A model generated the notes under the pieces. The model did not search any database, was not told where the DNA came from, and saw only the letters and a program-made list of their open reading frames with translations. A program made the position numbers and the translations under genes. 55,562 nt of DNA. It comes from Lachnospiraceae bacterium (GTDB lineage Bacteria; Bacillota; Clostridia; Lachnospirales; Lachnospiraceae). This document shows positions 33,096-41,548 of this stretch, one piece after another. The number at the start of each line of letters is the position of its first letter. Within the stretch, counting starts at the first letter, position 1. The DNA is taken from the NCBI GenBank assembly GCA_017526745.1, contig JAFXQX010000006.1:1-55562 (forward strand), read 5' to 3'.

Positions 33096-35303
33096 ATGAA
33101 AGCAACAGACCGCTTAAATAAATACATATATGATGAATCCATAAATTCCAGGGACAGGGCGTTCATAGTCTTCTCCGTGACGGTCCTGTTCGCACTTTTT
33201 ATCGCGATACCCTGCGGGATCATCATGCATGAGCCTCTGATGGCTACCGTTTCCACCCTTGTGGGAGCTGTCCTGTTTTCGGCATATGTGGGATATGCTG
33301 TCAAGTTCAACAGGATCAAACATGCGAGAGTCGTGATATCGATCATTCTCGTTTTCGTATTCCTGCCTGCGATGTTCTTTACGAACGGAGGCGTCAGCGG
33401 GGGTACCCCTGTCTGGCTCCTTCTCGGGACCATCTATATAGCGATGATCCTTGAAGGACGCATGATGTATGTCATGCTCATCCTCAACATGCTGTCGATG
33501 ATCACGTACTTTTCGATAGGGTATTTCTTTCCGGATCTTGTCACTGAATATACAAGGGGCGGCAACTATTTTGACACGATAGTGGCGCTTATCATAGTAA
33601 GCTGGATCGTGTTCTCGCTTATAGTGTTCCAGATCAGGATATCGCGCAGGGAGGAGCAGGACAAGAGCCTGAGAAGGCTGTTCGAACAGACGGCGACGGC
33701 GCTCGTAAACGCGATCGATGCCAAGGACAAATACACGCACGGACATTCCTCGCGTGTTGCCGATTATTCGAGAAAGATAGCCGAGGAGCTTGGAAAGAGC
33801 CCGCGTGAATGCGATGATATTTATTATGTGGCGCTCCTTCATGATGTCGGAAAGATCGGCATTCCGGAAAAGATCATCAACAAAGAGGGTAAGCTTACCG
33901 ATGAAGAGTACTCCGTTATCAAGCAGCATTCGGCGCTTGGCGCGCAGATACTCCAGGGCATTAGGGAGATACCTTTTATCAGTATCGGTGCACATTTCCA
34001 TCATGAGCGGTACGACGGGAGAGGATATCCCGACGGACTTAAGGGGACGGATATCCCGGAGTATGCGAGGATCATATCCGTTGCCGATGCGTATGACGCC
34101 ATGACTTCGAGAAGGAGTTACCGTGCACCCATTCCCCAGCAGGAAGTGCGCGAGGAGATAATAAAAGGTATCGGAACCCAGTTTGATCCGGTATTTGCAC
34201 GCACCATGGTCCATCTCATAGATATCGATACGGAATACGATATGAAAGAACGTGAGGAGATCAGGGAGCTTGACGGCAAGGATTCGCTTACGGTGGGTGA
34301 GTATCGTGATGCGGTCTCGGATGGTATACTGCTCAATCCGTTCATGACGACGATCTATATGACGGTCAGGCCCAACAAAAACGACCTCGTTCATGTGGCC
34401 GTACCGTCACTTATACTGTTTGATTCTCTTGACGGCCATTATCATGAGGATGAGAGAAACCGAAAGAACCTTCTTTATTTCGAATACGGTAACATCTGGT
34501 TTGACGGAAGGACACAGTGCATCGGTGCCAGACGGATGGAAACAAACGAGCTGGATACGCGCGAAGAACTGGGGCCCAGCGAGTACAGGATCGATGCGGT
34601 CAGGAAGAAGGATCATGTGCTTATCAGGATCATTTCCTCCGACAGGGCCTGCGAGGTCATAGTCGCACTTCCCGACAATTCAAGATACGCTTATGTCGGC
34701 CTTACAGGTGAGCATTGCCAGTTCTCGCATGTCAAAGTCCGGAAGGCGGAAGACGAGATATCGGATGATTTTATCCCCAGGATCGCTGAAGAGATAAGTT
34801 ACATCAATGTGCCTGCGGGTGATATCCCGAATATCCAGGTCGACGATTACAGAACATACGCAAGCCTCGGCGTTGAGGTTGTTGATGGCATGAAGCTTAC
34901 GTTCCATACGATGAGCCTGCCCACCGCAAGGCTTGTATGGCACACAGCCTATATCAACATCTACACGTCAGATGACGGCACCGTATACGGCCCGAACTAC
35001 AAGGACTACATGCTCATGCGTCTGGATGGCGAGTGCTGGGAAGGCGACGAGGACTGTGAGGTCATCAACAATGCGATCAGGAATGATGATTTTGACGGAT
35101 GGGATGCCTGGAAGGAATTCAACCACAAGGGATTCGACTGCGAGGTCACATTTGAACGCCATGACAGGAAGATCATCGTCCGTACCGAGAATTTCGGTAT
35201 CATCCTGAAGAACACCGCCACCATCAAAAACGACAACGATCGCATATTTGTCGCCCTCACCGGCGACCAGTGCGCGATAACGAACATAAGGATTGCAAAA
35301 TGA
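33096..35303 (+). CDS. Membrane HD-GYP protein (probable cyclic-di-GMP phosphodiesterase) with beta-rich C-terminus
   Basis: 735 residues. Five or six TM helices at about 22-180. HD-GYP domain at about 190-375: YTHGHSSRVADYS, LLHDVGKIGIPE (H249, D250) and HHERYDGRGYP (302-312), all expected residues present. The remaining 360 residues are unusual: two aromatic, beta-rich modules, each ending in a similar element (YVGLTGEHCQFSHVKV near 534 and FVALTGDQCAITNIRI near 719). HD-GYP proteins hydrolyse c-di-GMP. The C-terminal modules look like sugar-binding or jelly-roll folds, but with this topology they would be cytosolic. The gene follows the double-sensor kinase by 5 nt, which suggests a joint signalling role. 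Confidence 0.88.
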   Translation: MKATDRLNKYIYDESINSRDRAFIVFSVTVLFALFIAIPCGIIMHEPLMATVSTLVGAVLFSAYVGYAVKFNRIKHARVVISIILVFVFLPAMFFTNGGVSGGTPVWLLLGTIYIAMILEGRMMYVMLILNMLSMITYFSIGYFFPDLVTEYTRGGNYFDTIVALIIVSWIVFSLIVFQIRISRREEQDKSLRRLFEQTATALVNAIDAKDKYTHGHSSRVADYSRKIAEELGKSPRECDDIYYVALLHDVGKIGIPEKIINKEGKLTDEEYSVIKQHSALGAQILQGIREIPFISIGAHFHHERYDGRGYPDGLKGTDIPEYARIISVADAYDAMTSRRSYRAPIPQQEVREEIIKGIGTQFDPVFARTMVHLIDIDTEYDMKEREEIRELDGKDSLTVGEYRDAVSDGILLNPFMTTIYMTVRPNKNDLVHVAVPSLILFDSLDGHYHEDERNRKNLLYFEYGNIWFDGRTQCIGARRMETNELDTREELGPSEYRIDAVRKKDHVLIRIISSDRACEVIVALPDNSRYAYVGLTGEHCQFSHVKVRKAEDEISDDFIPRIAEEISYINVPAGDIPNIQVDDYRTYASLGVEVVDGMKLTFHTMSLPTARLVWHTAYINIYTSDDGTVYGPNYKDYMLMRLDGECWEGDEDCEVINNAIRNDDFDGWDAWKEFNHKGFDCEVTFERHDRKIIVRTENFGIILKNTATIKNDNDRIFVALTGDQCAITNIRIAK

Positions 35304-35329
35304 TCCCGTATACTTTATCATGAAACACT

Positions 35330-35383
35330 GGGGACGGTCCTAACCGTTCCAAACGGAACGCCGGGGACGGTCCTAACCGTTCC
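35330..35383 (+). repeat. Direct repeat GGGGACGGTCCTAACCGTTCC, two copies
   Basis: Identical 21-nt copies at 35330-35350 and 35363-35383, with the inverted GGAACG between them. ACGGT...ACCGT also lets each copy fold. The GGGGACGG phrase recurs at 37399 and 55519 in this window, so this looks like a member of a dispersed intergenic repeat family of REP type. Confidence 0.75.
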
Positions 35384-35415
35384 ACTTTCAAGGCACCGGA
35401 AAGGAGACACAGGAT

Positions 35416-35955
35416 ATGGAAGCTCTCGAGAATATCAGGACCAGAAGAAGCATACGTAAGTTTACGGATGAGCCGGTCGATCATGCGACGTTGGAGAAGA
35501 TAGTTGAAGCGGCATCATGGTCTCCGTCGTGGAAGAATACACAGATAGTCAGATATATCGCCATCGAAGATCCCGCGCTCAAGGCAAAGATCGCAAAGGA
35601 GTGCACGACCGGTTTTACCTATAATGCCAGAACGATGGAGTCAGCTCCCATGCTCATTGCCGTTACCGTTATCAAGGGACGCTGCGGATTTGAGAAGGAC
35701 GGAAGCTTTACGACCAACCGCAAAGATACGTGGCAGATGTTTGATGCGGGTATCGCATCCCAGACTTTTTGTCTTGCGGCTCATGAATACGGGCTCGGTA
35801 CCGTTATCATGGGAATATTTGACGATACTCTTCCCGGTGTATTGGAGATCCCCGATGACAGAGAACTCGTCAATATCATTTGTATCGGTCATCCCGCCGA
35901 AGAACCCGAGATGCCCAAGCGTAAATCGGTGTCGGATCTTTTATCTTACAAATGA
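35416..35955 (+). CDS. Nitroreductase family protein
   Basis: 179 residues. ENIRTRRSIRKFTDEPV is the FMN-binding N-terminus of the family, followed by EAASWSPSWKNTQIVRYI and, near the end, EYGLGTVIMGIFDDTLPGVLEIPDDRELVNIICIGHPAEEP. This is a small flavoprotein, usually a homodimer, that reduces nitro, quinone or other acceptors with NAD(P)H in the cytosol. Physiological substrate unknown. GGAAAGGAGACACAGGAT is the ribosome site. It lies after the GGGGACGG repeat pair and is closed by its own terminator, so it is probably a single-gene transcript. Confidence 0.9.
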   Translation: MEALENIRTRRSIRKFTDEPVDHATLEKIVEAASWSPSWKNTQIVRYIAIEDPALKAKIAKECTTGFTYNARTMESAPMLIAVTVIKGRCGFEKDGSFTTNRKDTWQMFDAGIASQTFCLAAHEYGLGTVIMGIFDDTLPGVLEIPDDRELVNIICIGHPAEEPEMPKRKSVSDLLSYK

Positions 35956-35960
35956 CAGAC

Positions 35961-35992
35961 AAGGAGTTTCCTTTTGGAAGCTCCTTTTTTAT
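35961..35992 (+). terminator. Terminator of the nitroreductase gene
   Basis: AAGGAGtTTCC pairs with GGAAgCTCCTT around a TTTT loop, followed by a T-run. Six nt after the stop codon. Confidence 0.8.
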
Positions 35993-36000
35993 AAGACATC

Positions 36001-36014
36001 CCGCCCTCAGGCGG
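36001..36014 (+). promoter_or_regulatory. Small GC stem-loop next to the pyrB ribosome site
   Basis: CCGCC-CTCA-GGCGG ends 4 nt before AAGGAGG of pyrB. It could modulate initiation or be a remnant of an attenuator. No anti-terminator partner or PyrR-type site is visible. Confidence 0.35.
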
Positions 36015-36030
36015 CACAAGGAGGAAAACA

Positions 36031-36945
36031 ATGCGCCATCTTATGAGCCCCATGGATTTTTCCGTGGAAGAACTGGAAAAACTTATGGACCTTGCACAGG
36101 ACATAAGCGCTGATCCCGCAAAGTATGCCCACAAGTGTGACGGACGTATACTTGCCACATGCTTTTACGAGCCGTCCACGAGAACGAGGCTCTCGTTTGA
36201 GTCTGCGATGCTCCGCCTCGGAGGGCAGGTGCTCGGATTTGCAACGGCTGACTCTTCGTCCGCCGCAAAGGGTGAGAGCGTATCGGATACTATCAGGATC
36301 ATATCGAGTTATGCGGATATCTGTGCCATGCGCCACCCCAAGGAAGGCGCTCCCATGGTCGCAGCGCAAAAATCATGGATCCCCGTGATCAACGCCGGAG
36401 ACGGCGGACACCAGCATCCGACGCAGACCCTGACGGACCTTATGACCATAAGATCGCTCAAGGGAAGTCTTTCAGATATGACGATCGGCCTGTGCGGAGA
36501 CCTCAAGTTCGGACGTACAGTTCATTCGCTGATCAACGCACTCTGCCGGTATGAGAATGTCTCGTTCATATTCATATCTCCCCCGGAACTTAAGATCCCC
36601 GATTATATAAGGGAGGACGTGCTGATCAGGAACAACATCCCGTTCAAGGAAGTCATAAAGCTCGATGATGTCATGCCCGAACTTGACATCCTGTACATGA
36701 CAAGAGTACAGCGCGAGAGATTCTTCAATGAGGAAGATTACGTTAGACTCAAGGATTTTTACATACTGAACAAGGAAAAGATGGCGCTCGCCAAATCCGA
36801 CATGATGGTGCTTCATCCGCTTCCGCGTGTCAACGAGATATCGGTCGAGGTCGATGATGACGAACGCGCGATGTACTTCAAGCAGGTCAAATACGGCATG
36901 TACATCAGGATGGCACTGATACTGACGCTTTTAGAGATCGAATAG
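36031..36945 (+). CDS. pyrB: Aspartate carbamoyltransferase, catalytic subunit
   Basis: 304 residues. The carbamoyl-phosphate site [11 protein letters not shown] (about residue 50), the mobile loop [19 protein letters not shown] and [11 protein letters not shown] are all present, as expected for an intact class B enzyme. It condenses carbamoyl phosphate with aspartate, the committed step of pyrimidine synthesis, in the cytosol. It is followed 12 nt later by pyrI, so the holoenzyme should be the allosteric c6r6 type. CAAGGAGGAAAACA is the ribosome site. No other pyrimidine gene is nearby. Confidence 0.97.
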   Translation: MRHLMSPMDFSVEELEKLMDLAQDISADPAKYAHKCDGRILATCFYEPSTRTRLSFESAMLRLGGQVLGFATADSSSAAKGESVSDTIRIISSYADICAMRHPKEGAPMVAAQKSWIPVINAGDGGHQHPTQTLTDLMTIRSLKGSLSDMTIGLCGDLKFGRTVHSLINALCRYENVSFIFISPPELKIPDYIREDVLIRNNIPFKEVIKLDDVMPELDILYMTRVQRERFFNEEDYVRLKDFYILNKEKMALAKSDMMVLHPLPRVNEISVEVDDDERAMYFKQVKYGMYIRMALILTLLEIE

Positions 36946-36957
36946 GGGGAAAATCAT

Positions 36958-37386
36958 ATGCTTAACGTTGGAAAGATAGAAGAAGGTTTTGTGCTCGATC
37001 ACATGAACGCAGGCGAGAGCCTCAGGATATACCATGATCTGAAATTGGACGAGCTTGACTGTACCGTAGCCATGATCATGAATGCCAGAAGCCGGAAAAT
37101 GGGCAAAAAGGACATACTGAAAGTCGAATGCCCGATCGACATGCTCGATCTTGATGTTCTCGGCTTTATCGATCATAAGATAACCGTAAACGTCATCAAG
37201 GACGGAGAGATCGTCGAGAAAAAGCGGCTCCATCTTCCCAAGGAGATCAAAAATGTCATAAAGTGCAAGAATCCGCGCTGCATCACGAGCATCGAGCAGG
37301 AACTCGACCACATATTCGTGCTCACGGATCCCTCAACCGAGACCTACCGCTGCAAATACTGCGAGGAAACATATTCCCGTATCTGA
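36958..37386 (+). CDS. pyrI: Aspartate carbamoyltransferase, regulatory subunit
   Basis: 142 residues. The N-terminal nucleotide-binding domain starts MLNVGKIEEGFVLDHMNAG, and the C-terminal zinc domain has Cys at 103, 108, 132 and 135 (CKNPRC and CKYC). It binds CTP/ATP and links the catalytic trimers. Length is slightly shorter than the enterobacterial protein, which is common in clostridia. It is coupled to pyrB by a 12-nt gap with ribosome site GGGGGAAAATCAT. A long inverted repeat begins 12 nt after its stop and may end the transcript. Confidence 0.97.
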   Translation: MLNVGKIEEGFVLDHMNAGESLRIYHDLKLDELDCTVAMIMNARSRKMGKKDILKVECPIDMLDLDVLGFIDHKITVNVIKDGEIVEKKRLHLPKEIKNVIKCKNPRCITSIEQELDHIFVLTDPSTETYRCKYCEETYSRI

Positions 37387-37398
37387 ATCGGAACAGCG

Positions 37399-37571
37399 GG
37401 GACAGAGAAACTGAGACAGTGGGACGGAGGTGAGACAGGGGGACGGAGAAACTGAGACAGGGGGACGGAGGTATTGTCTCAAATTTTTTGAGACAATACC
37501 TCCGTCCCCCTGTCTCAGTTTCTCCGTCCCCCTGTCTCACCTCCGTCCCACTGTCTCAGTTTCTCCGTCCC
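37399..37571. repeat. Long near-perfect inverted repeat (GGGACGGAG family)
   Basis: Two 85-nt arms (37399-37483 and 37487-37571) are reverse complements with a single mismatch, around a 3-nt loop. Each arm is built from tandem phrases of GGGACGGAG and CTGAGACAG. It separates pyrI from the convergent acyltransferase gene, whose stop codon it nearly touches. As RNA it would form a very stable hairpin from either strand. The same phrases occur in one orientation at 55519-55562. The unit resembles REP-type repeats mobilised by Y1 (RAYT) transposases; no transposase is present. Confidence 0.9.
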
Positions 37572-37573
37572 AC

Positions 37574-38380
37574 TTACCTTATGGTGACGAGCCTGGAGGT
37601 GCCTGTCTTAATCATGACAAGGCGGAGCAGCAGCGGAAATACAAGGGCCGAAACGAGCATGATCATAAGGCCGGAAAGCGGGCTGCTTACGTGAAATGCG
37701 CCAAGGGCCGCCTTGACTGCCGAGGTGACATACGGGTGGAAGATGTATATCCACAGTGAGTTGATCCCCAGATACGATATGGCGCCGCATCCCGGCAGTC
37801 TTCCGGTCATGTCAAAGCGCATCTTCTTCACAAACAGGTGAAGGAAATACCCTGCGGTAAAGAACAGAAGATGATAGCATATCCGAAACAGTACCGTATT
37901 ATCCGTAAACCGGCTAAGTACAAAGGACAGTACGGCAACAGCCGCCTCAAGAGCCCTTCTTATCGCCGTATTCCCCACTAAACGCTCACACAGCCAGAAG
38001 ATGCAGTAGTAGATCAGTATCGCCTGTATATACCAGAAATGTGCGACCGGGATCACCGGAAATGTAAGAAAGTTTACTGCCGTATAGTGATTTGACGTTG
38101 CGATAAACCTTTGCAGACATATGTTGAAGATGATATAGATCACGGACTGTATCACATATATGGCCGCATTATCAAGCACATTCCGGGAAAAGCTCTTATG
38201 CTCTGCCACCCAGTAAAAGCTGTAGCCGGACAGAAAAACGAACAGCGGCATATGAAACAGGTAGATTATATCGCACAGTCTGTGAAAACCTTCGTTATCG
38301 AAATGATTCAGGCAGTGCCCGAGGACCACGAGTATTATCGCCAATCCCTTTGCGGCATCGAGCCAATTCTCTCTTTCCAT
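37574..38380 (-). CDS. Membrane acyltransferase (acyltransferase-3 family)
   Basis: 268 residues from the ATG at 38380 (GGAG 10 nt upstream); the frame extends to 38434 but without a ribosome site. It opens NWLDAAKGLAIILVVLGHCLNHF, the acyltransferase-3 motif with the key His in TM1. VFLSGYSFYW, PVAHFWYIQAILIYY and further TM helices follow, about eight to ten in all, with LGINSLWIYIFHPYV near the end. Such proteins transfer acetyl or other acyl groups to sugars or polysaccharides at the membrane. Substrate unknown. Its 3' end abuts the long inverted repeat. Confidence 0.85.
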   Translation of the reverse strand: MERENWLDAAKGLAIILVVLGHCLNHFDNEGFHRLCDIIYLFHMPLFVFLSGYSFYWVAEHKSFSRNVLDNAAIYVIQSVIYIIFNICLQRFIATSNHYTAVNFLTFPVIPVAHFWYIQAILIYYCIFWLCERLVGNTAIRRALEAAVAVLSFVLSRFTDNTVLFRICYHLLFFTAGYFLHLFVKKMRFDMTGRLPGCGAISYLGINSLWIYIFHPYVTSAVKAALGAFHVSSPLSGLMIMLVSALVFPLLLRLVMIKTGTSRLVTIR

Positions 38381-38449
38381 CAATGAGAGTCTCCTTTGTG
38401 ATATAATAATAAAAGATATGAGTTCGAAACACAAGATAAGGAGAATCAG

Positions 38450-38905
38450 ATGACTGAAGGAAAGAACATTATCGACGAAACAAGGGATAAAGAGATCACA
38501 GATGCGCAGGTCAGGTATCAGGACGAGGTGCCTGTATTTACCGAGCGCAAGAGGCTGCTGTTTTTCGGCCTTCCGTGGACATTCACGAAGTATCTTCTGA
38601 AGGACGAGATACTGACGACGAACAAGGGATTTTTCAAGACCGTCATCAATGACTGCTATATGTACAAGATCGTAGATGTCCAGCTGGAAAAATCACTCAT
38701 TGAGAAGATGTTCGGACTCGGAACGGTCGTTTGCTACACATCGGATACGACAGACAAGATCATGAAGATCACCCATGTAAGGCATGCCGAACAGATCAAG
38801 AATTTCATCCTCGAAAAATCAGAGAAGATGCGCATGAAGAGAAGGACACTCACCACGATGAGCCTCAATTCGGATGCGACAGATGTTGCCGATGACATCG
38901 GATGA
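38450..38905 (+). CDS. PH-domain protein (bPH/YdbS-like), membrane-associated
   Basis: 151 residues. The core VPVFTERKRLLFFGLPWTFTKYLLKDEILTTNKGFFKT...DCYMYKIVDVQLEKSLIEKMFGLGTVVCYTSDTTDKIMKITHVRHAEQIKNFI has the beta pattern of bacterial PH domains, including the typical VDVQLEKSLIEK strand and the final HAEQIKNFI helix. No TM helix is seen, unlike YdbS, so it may bind membranes peripherally or a partner protein. AAGGAGAATCAG is the ribosome site. It ends 2 nt before the folC start, so they probably share a transcript, though no functional link is known. Confidence 0.75.
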   Translation: MTEGKNIIDETRDKEITDAQVRYQDEVPVFTERKRLLFFGLPWTFTKYLLKDEILTTNKGFFKTVINDCYMYKIVDVQLEKSLIEKMFGLGTVVCYTSDTTDKIMKITHVRHAEQIKNFILEKSEKMRMKRRTLTTMSLNSDATDVADDIG

Positions 38906-38906
38906 T

Positions 38907-40157
38907 ATGACATACGAGAGCGCATGTGCGTATATCGAAGATGCGGCAAGGCTCGGGAGCAGGCCGGGCCTTTCGCGTATAGAAGAACTGTGCGCACATC
39001 TCGGACATCCTGAAGAAAAGCTGCGTTTCATTCATGTGGCCGGCACCAACGGAAAAGGCAGCACGGCCGCAATGATCGCCTCGGCACTTGACGCCGCAGG
39101 CCTTAAGACGGGGATGTACTATTCGCCTGCTCTTTGCGGGCCGCGGGACCATTACGCGATAAACGGCGTGATGATATCCGAAGACGATTACAGCTCATGC
39201 ATATCGGAAGTTGCCACAGCAAACGCCATGCTTTCGGAAAGCGCCACCCAGTTTGAACTTGAGACTGCCGCAGCTTTCCTGTACTTTGGTAAAAATCACT
39301 GCGATGCGGTCGTATGCGAATGCGGAATGGGCGGAAGGGATGACGCCACAAATATCATAAAGAACAAGATATGCTGCGTCATCACGTCGGTATCCTTTGA
39401 TCATATGCAGTATCTCGGAAACACGCTGCATGAGATAGCCGGTGTAAAGGCAGGTATCATAACCTCAAACTGTCCGGTCATAGCCCTTGACTCAGGATGC
39501 GAAGTCATCGATGCGATCGAAAGCAGATGCCGCATCACCGGCAGCACGCTTTATAAGGTGTCCCCGCCGTACCCCGATATCGCCTGCGCCCTTGAGGGAA
39601 CATTCCAGAAGGAAAATGCGGCTGTTGCATATAAGTGCCTTTGTGTTATAGCAGATGAAAACCTGACAGAAGGATGCAGTCTGACGGATGATATCATAAG
39701 AAAAGGCATTGCCGATACGGTGTGGCCTTTCAGGTTCGAAAAGATCTGCAGCGATCCTTTGGTATATGTTGACGGGGCTCATAACGAACGGGCGGCCATG
39801 ATGCTTGAAGAGACGATAACCCTTGATCTTGCGGGGTATGAGAAATTCCTTGTTATGGGAATGTTTTCCGACAAGGAATATGATAAGGTGGTAAGCAGGC
39901 TGGCACCGCTGGCGAGTATGATCTTTACCGTACAGACACCGGGCAGCGCGCGCGCCCTTTCGGCCGAAGATCTTGCCGTATGTGCGAAAAGATACTGCGG
40001 CAATGTCAGGGCGTGTTCAGATCTTGAAGAAGCCGCCAGGCTTGCCCTCAAAGCGGCAAATGATGTCAAAGGGGACAAAAGAGGGGCCGTCATAGCATGC
40101 GGCTCACTGTCATACCTAAACGGATTTAAGGAAGCGGTGCGGTCCGCAGCCGGATGA
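38907..40157 (+). CDS. folC: Folylpolyglutamate synthase / dihydrofolate synthase
   Basis: 416 residues from the ATG at 38907 (MTYESACAYIEDA, the usual family start); ATGs at 38874 and 38892 inside the preceding gene are possible. Motifs: P-loop VAGTNGKGSTAAM, the omega region in HYAINGVMIS, ECGMGGRDDATN, ITSVSFDHMQYLGNTLHEIAGVKAGII and YVDGAHNERA. It adds glutamate to dihydropteroate and folates using ATP. It overlaps the following HD gene by 4 nt (ATGA) and starts the folate cluster here. Confidence 0.93.
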   Translation: MTYESACAYIEDAARLGSRPGLSRIEELCAHLGHPEEKLRFIHVAGTNGKGSTAAMIASALDAAGLKTGMYYSPALCGPRDHYAINGVMISEDDYSSCISEVATANAMLSESATQFELETAAAFLYFGKNHCDAVVCECGMGGRDDATNIIKNKICCVITSVSFDHMQYLGNTLHEIAGVKAGIITSNCPVIALDSGCEVIDAIESRCRITGSTLYKVSPPYPDIACALEGTFQKENAAVAYKCLCVIADENLTEGCSLTDDIIRKGIADTVWPFRFEKICSDPLVYVDGAHNERAAMMLEETITLDLAGYEKFLVMGMFSDKEYDKVVSRLAPLASMIFTVQTPGSARALSAEDLAVCAKRYCGNVRACSDLEEAARLALKAANDVKGDKRGAVIACGSLSYLNGFKEAVRSAAG

Positions 40158-40651
40158 AAATGGAAGAACTGATCTATTCAAATAAGATACTTCAAAATGA
40201 ACGGTATAAACAGATCGTGGAACATATTGAGGAACTTGAGAGCGACAGGATATTCTGCCATCATGACATGTCTCATTTCCTTGATGTGGCAAGGATCGCG
40301 GTCCTTATGGTAGCGGAGGAGGATCTTCCCATAAAGCGGGATATCATATATTCTGCAGCACTTCTTCATGATATCGGAAGGGCAGAGCAGTATATAAACG
40401 GAAAGGCTCATGAGGCTGCAGGGGCCCCGATAGCCGAGAAGATACTGAATGAATGCGGATTTTGTCCCGGTGATATCACCCAGATCATTGAGGCCGTAAG
40501 GCAGCACGGAAACGCTGACATAAGGGATAAGGCCGATCTTACGGGACTTATATACCGTGCGGATAAGGCCTCCCGCAGATGCTACATGTGCAAAGCCGCA
40601 GACAGATGCCATAAGGCGCCCGAAAAGAGAGTACAAGAGATAAGATATTAA
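40154..40651 (+). CDS. HD-domain protein in the folate cluster
   Basis: 165 residues. The HD core is HHDMSHFLDVARIA then YSAALLHDIGRAEQYINGKAHEAAGA, with further metal ligands in EAVRQHGN, so an active metal phosphohydrolase is likely. The C-terminus is Cys-rich and basic (RADKASRRCYMCKAADRCHKAPEKR). Such HD genes sit between folate genes in related clostridia; the role may be a dephosphorylation in the pterin branch, but this is unproven. It overlaps folC by 4 nt and folP by 1 nt, implying tight translational coupling. Confidence 0.85.
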   Translation: MKMEELIYSNKILQNERYKQIVEHIEELESDRIFCHHDMSHFLDVARIAVLMVAEEDLPIKRDIIYSAALLHDIGRAEQYINGKAHEAAGAPIAEKILNECGFCPGDITQIIEAVRQHGNADIRDKADLTGLIYRADKASRRCYMCKAADRCHKAPEKRVQEIRY

Positions 40652-41505
40652 TGAAGATAAGAGATACCGGATTTGATTTTGCAAAAAAGACATATGTGAT
40701 GGGCATATTGAATGTCACCCCCGACTCCTTCTCGGACGGAGGTTTACATAATTCCACAGATGCGGCTGTCGAACACGCACTTGATATGATAAAGGACGGT
40801 GCTGACATCATAGATATCGGCGGTGAGTCGACAAGGCCCGGATACAGCAGCGTTCCGGCGGATGTCGAGCTGGACAGGGTGATACCCGTCATCGAGGCGC
40901 TAAGGCGCCGGTCTGACATACCCATATCGATCGATACGACCAAGGCGGAAGTTGCAGCTGCCGCAATATCGGCCGGAGCCGATATCATCAATACCGTGGA
41001 AGGCCTTGATATCAGCGAAGATATGATAAAAGTGGCAAGAGATTCCGGAGCCTTCATTGTCATGACTTACGAGAATTGTTATGTCAACCAATTTGGAGAG
41101 GCCCTGATCGGAATGGCGGAAACGGCGGTTGAGGCCGGTATCAGCCCCGATCGGATAATCGTTGACCCGGGGATAGGATTCGGAAAGACAAAAGAGGAAA
41201 ACCTGCGTATATTAAACGAACTTCCGATCATCACACAGGTCGGATATCCTGTACTTCTGGGATGCTCGAGAAAGTCCGTGATCGGGTATTTCACCGGCCG
41301 GGACGAAAACGGATCACAGAACGGACCGCAGAGCGGACCCCAGAGCGGATCGGAAAGGCGCCCGGAGATCGCAAAAGAGCGACTTCCCGGAACACTGGTC
41401 ACTACTGTGCTTGCAGGCCTTGCTGGCGTCGGGATTGTGCGGGTTCATGATGTGAAGGAAAACGTTCTGGCCCTAAAGATGCTTGCCGGAATATGTGAGT
41501 CATAG
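40651..41505 (+). CDS. folP: Dihydropteroate synthase
   Basis: 284 residues. YVMGILNVTPDSFSDGG, DIGGESTRPG, ISIDTTKAEVA, IIVDPGIGFGKTKEEN and LGCSRKSVIGYFTG are all intact. It joins pterin pyrophosphate to p-aminobenzoate and is the sulfonamide target. Unusual: after residue 217 a Gly/Ser/Gln/Pro-rich insert of about 20-25 residues (DENGSQNGPQSGPQSGSERR) sits just before the conserved KERLPGTLVTTVLAGL segment. It is encoded by short direct repeats in frame and should form a flexible surface loop. Confidence 0.95.
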   Translation: MKIRDTGFDFAKKTYVMGILNVTPDSFSDGGLHNSTDAAVEHALDMIKDGADIIDIGGESTRPGYSSVPADVELDRVIPVIEALRRRSDIPISIDTTKAEVAAAAISAGADIINTVEGLDISEDMIKVARDSGAFIVMTYENCYVNQFGEALIGMAETAVEAGISPDRIIVDPGIGFGKTKEENLRILNELPIITQVGYPVLLGCSRKSVIGYFTGRDENGSQNGPQSGPQSGSERRPEIAKERLPGTLVTTVLAGLAGVGIVRVHDVKENVLALKMLAGICES

Positions 41506-41548
41506 ATCATAGATCATAAATGATGATTTTACTGTTGGGAGGAAGAAG

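Noticed and set aside
33114-34394. 426-codon minus-strand open frame
   Set aside because: Shadow of the HD-GYP gene, which has clear domain motifs.
35961-36030. Pyrimidine-responsive attenuator before pyrB
   Set aside because: The T-run stem belongs to the nitroreductase gene end, and no anti-terminator or PyrR-like site is visible; only a small stem beside the ribosome site remains.
37322-37759. Two ORFs on opposite strands with the same N-terminal sequence (MRQGDGETETGG)
   Set aside because: They are the two readings of the long inverted repeat; no ribosome site and no coding features.
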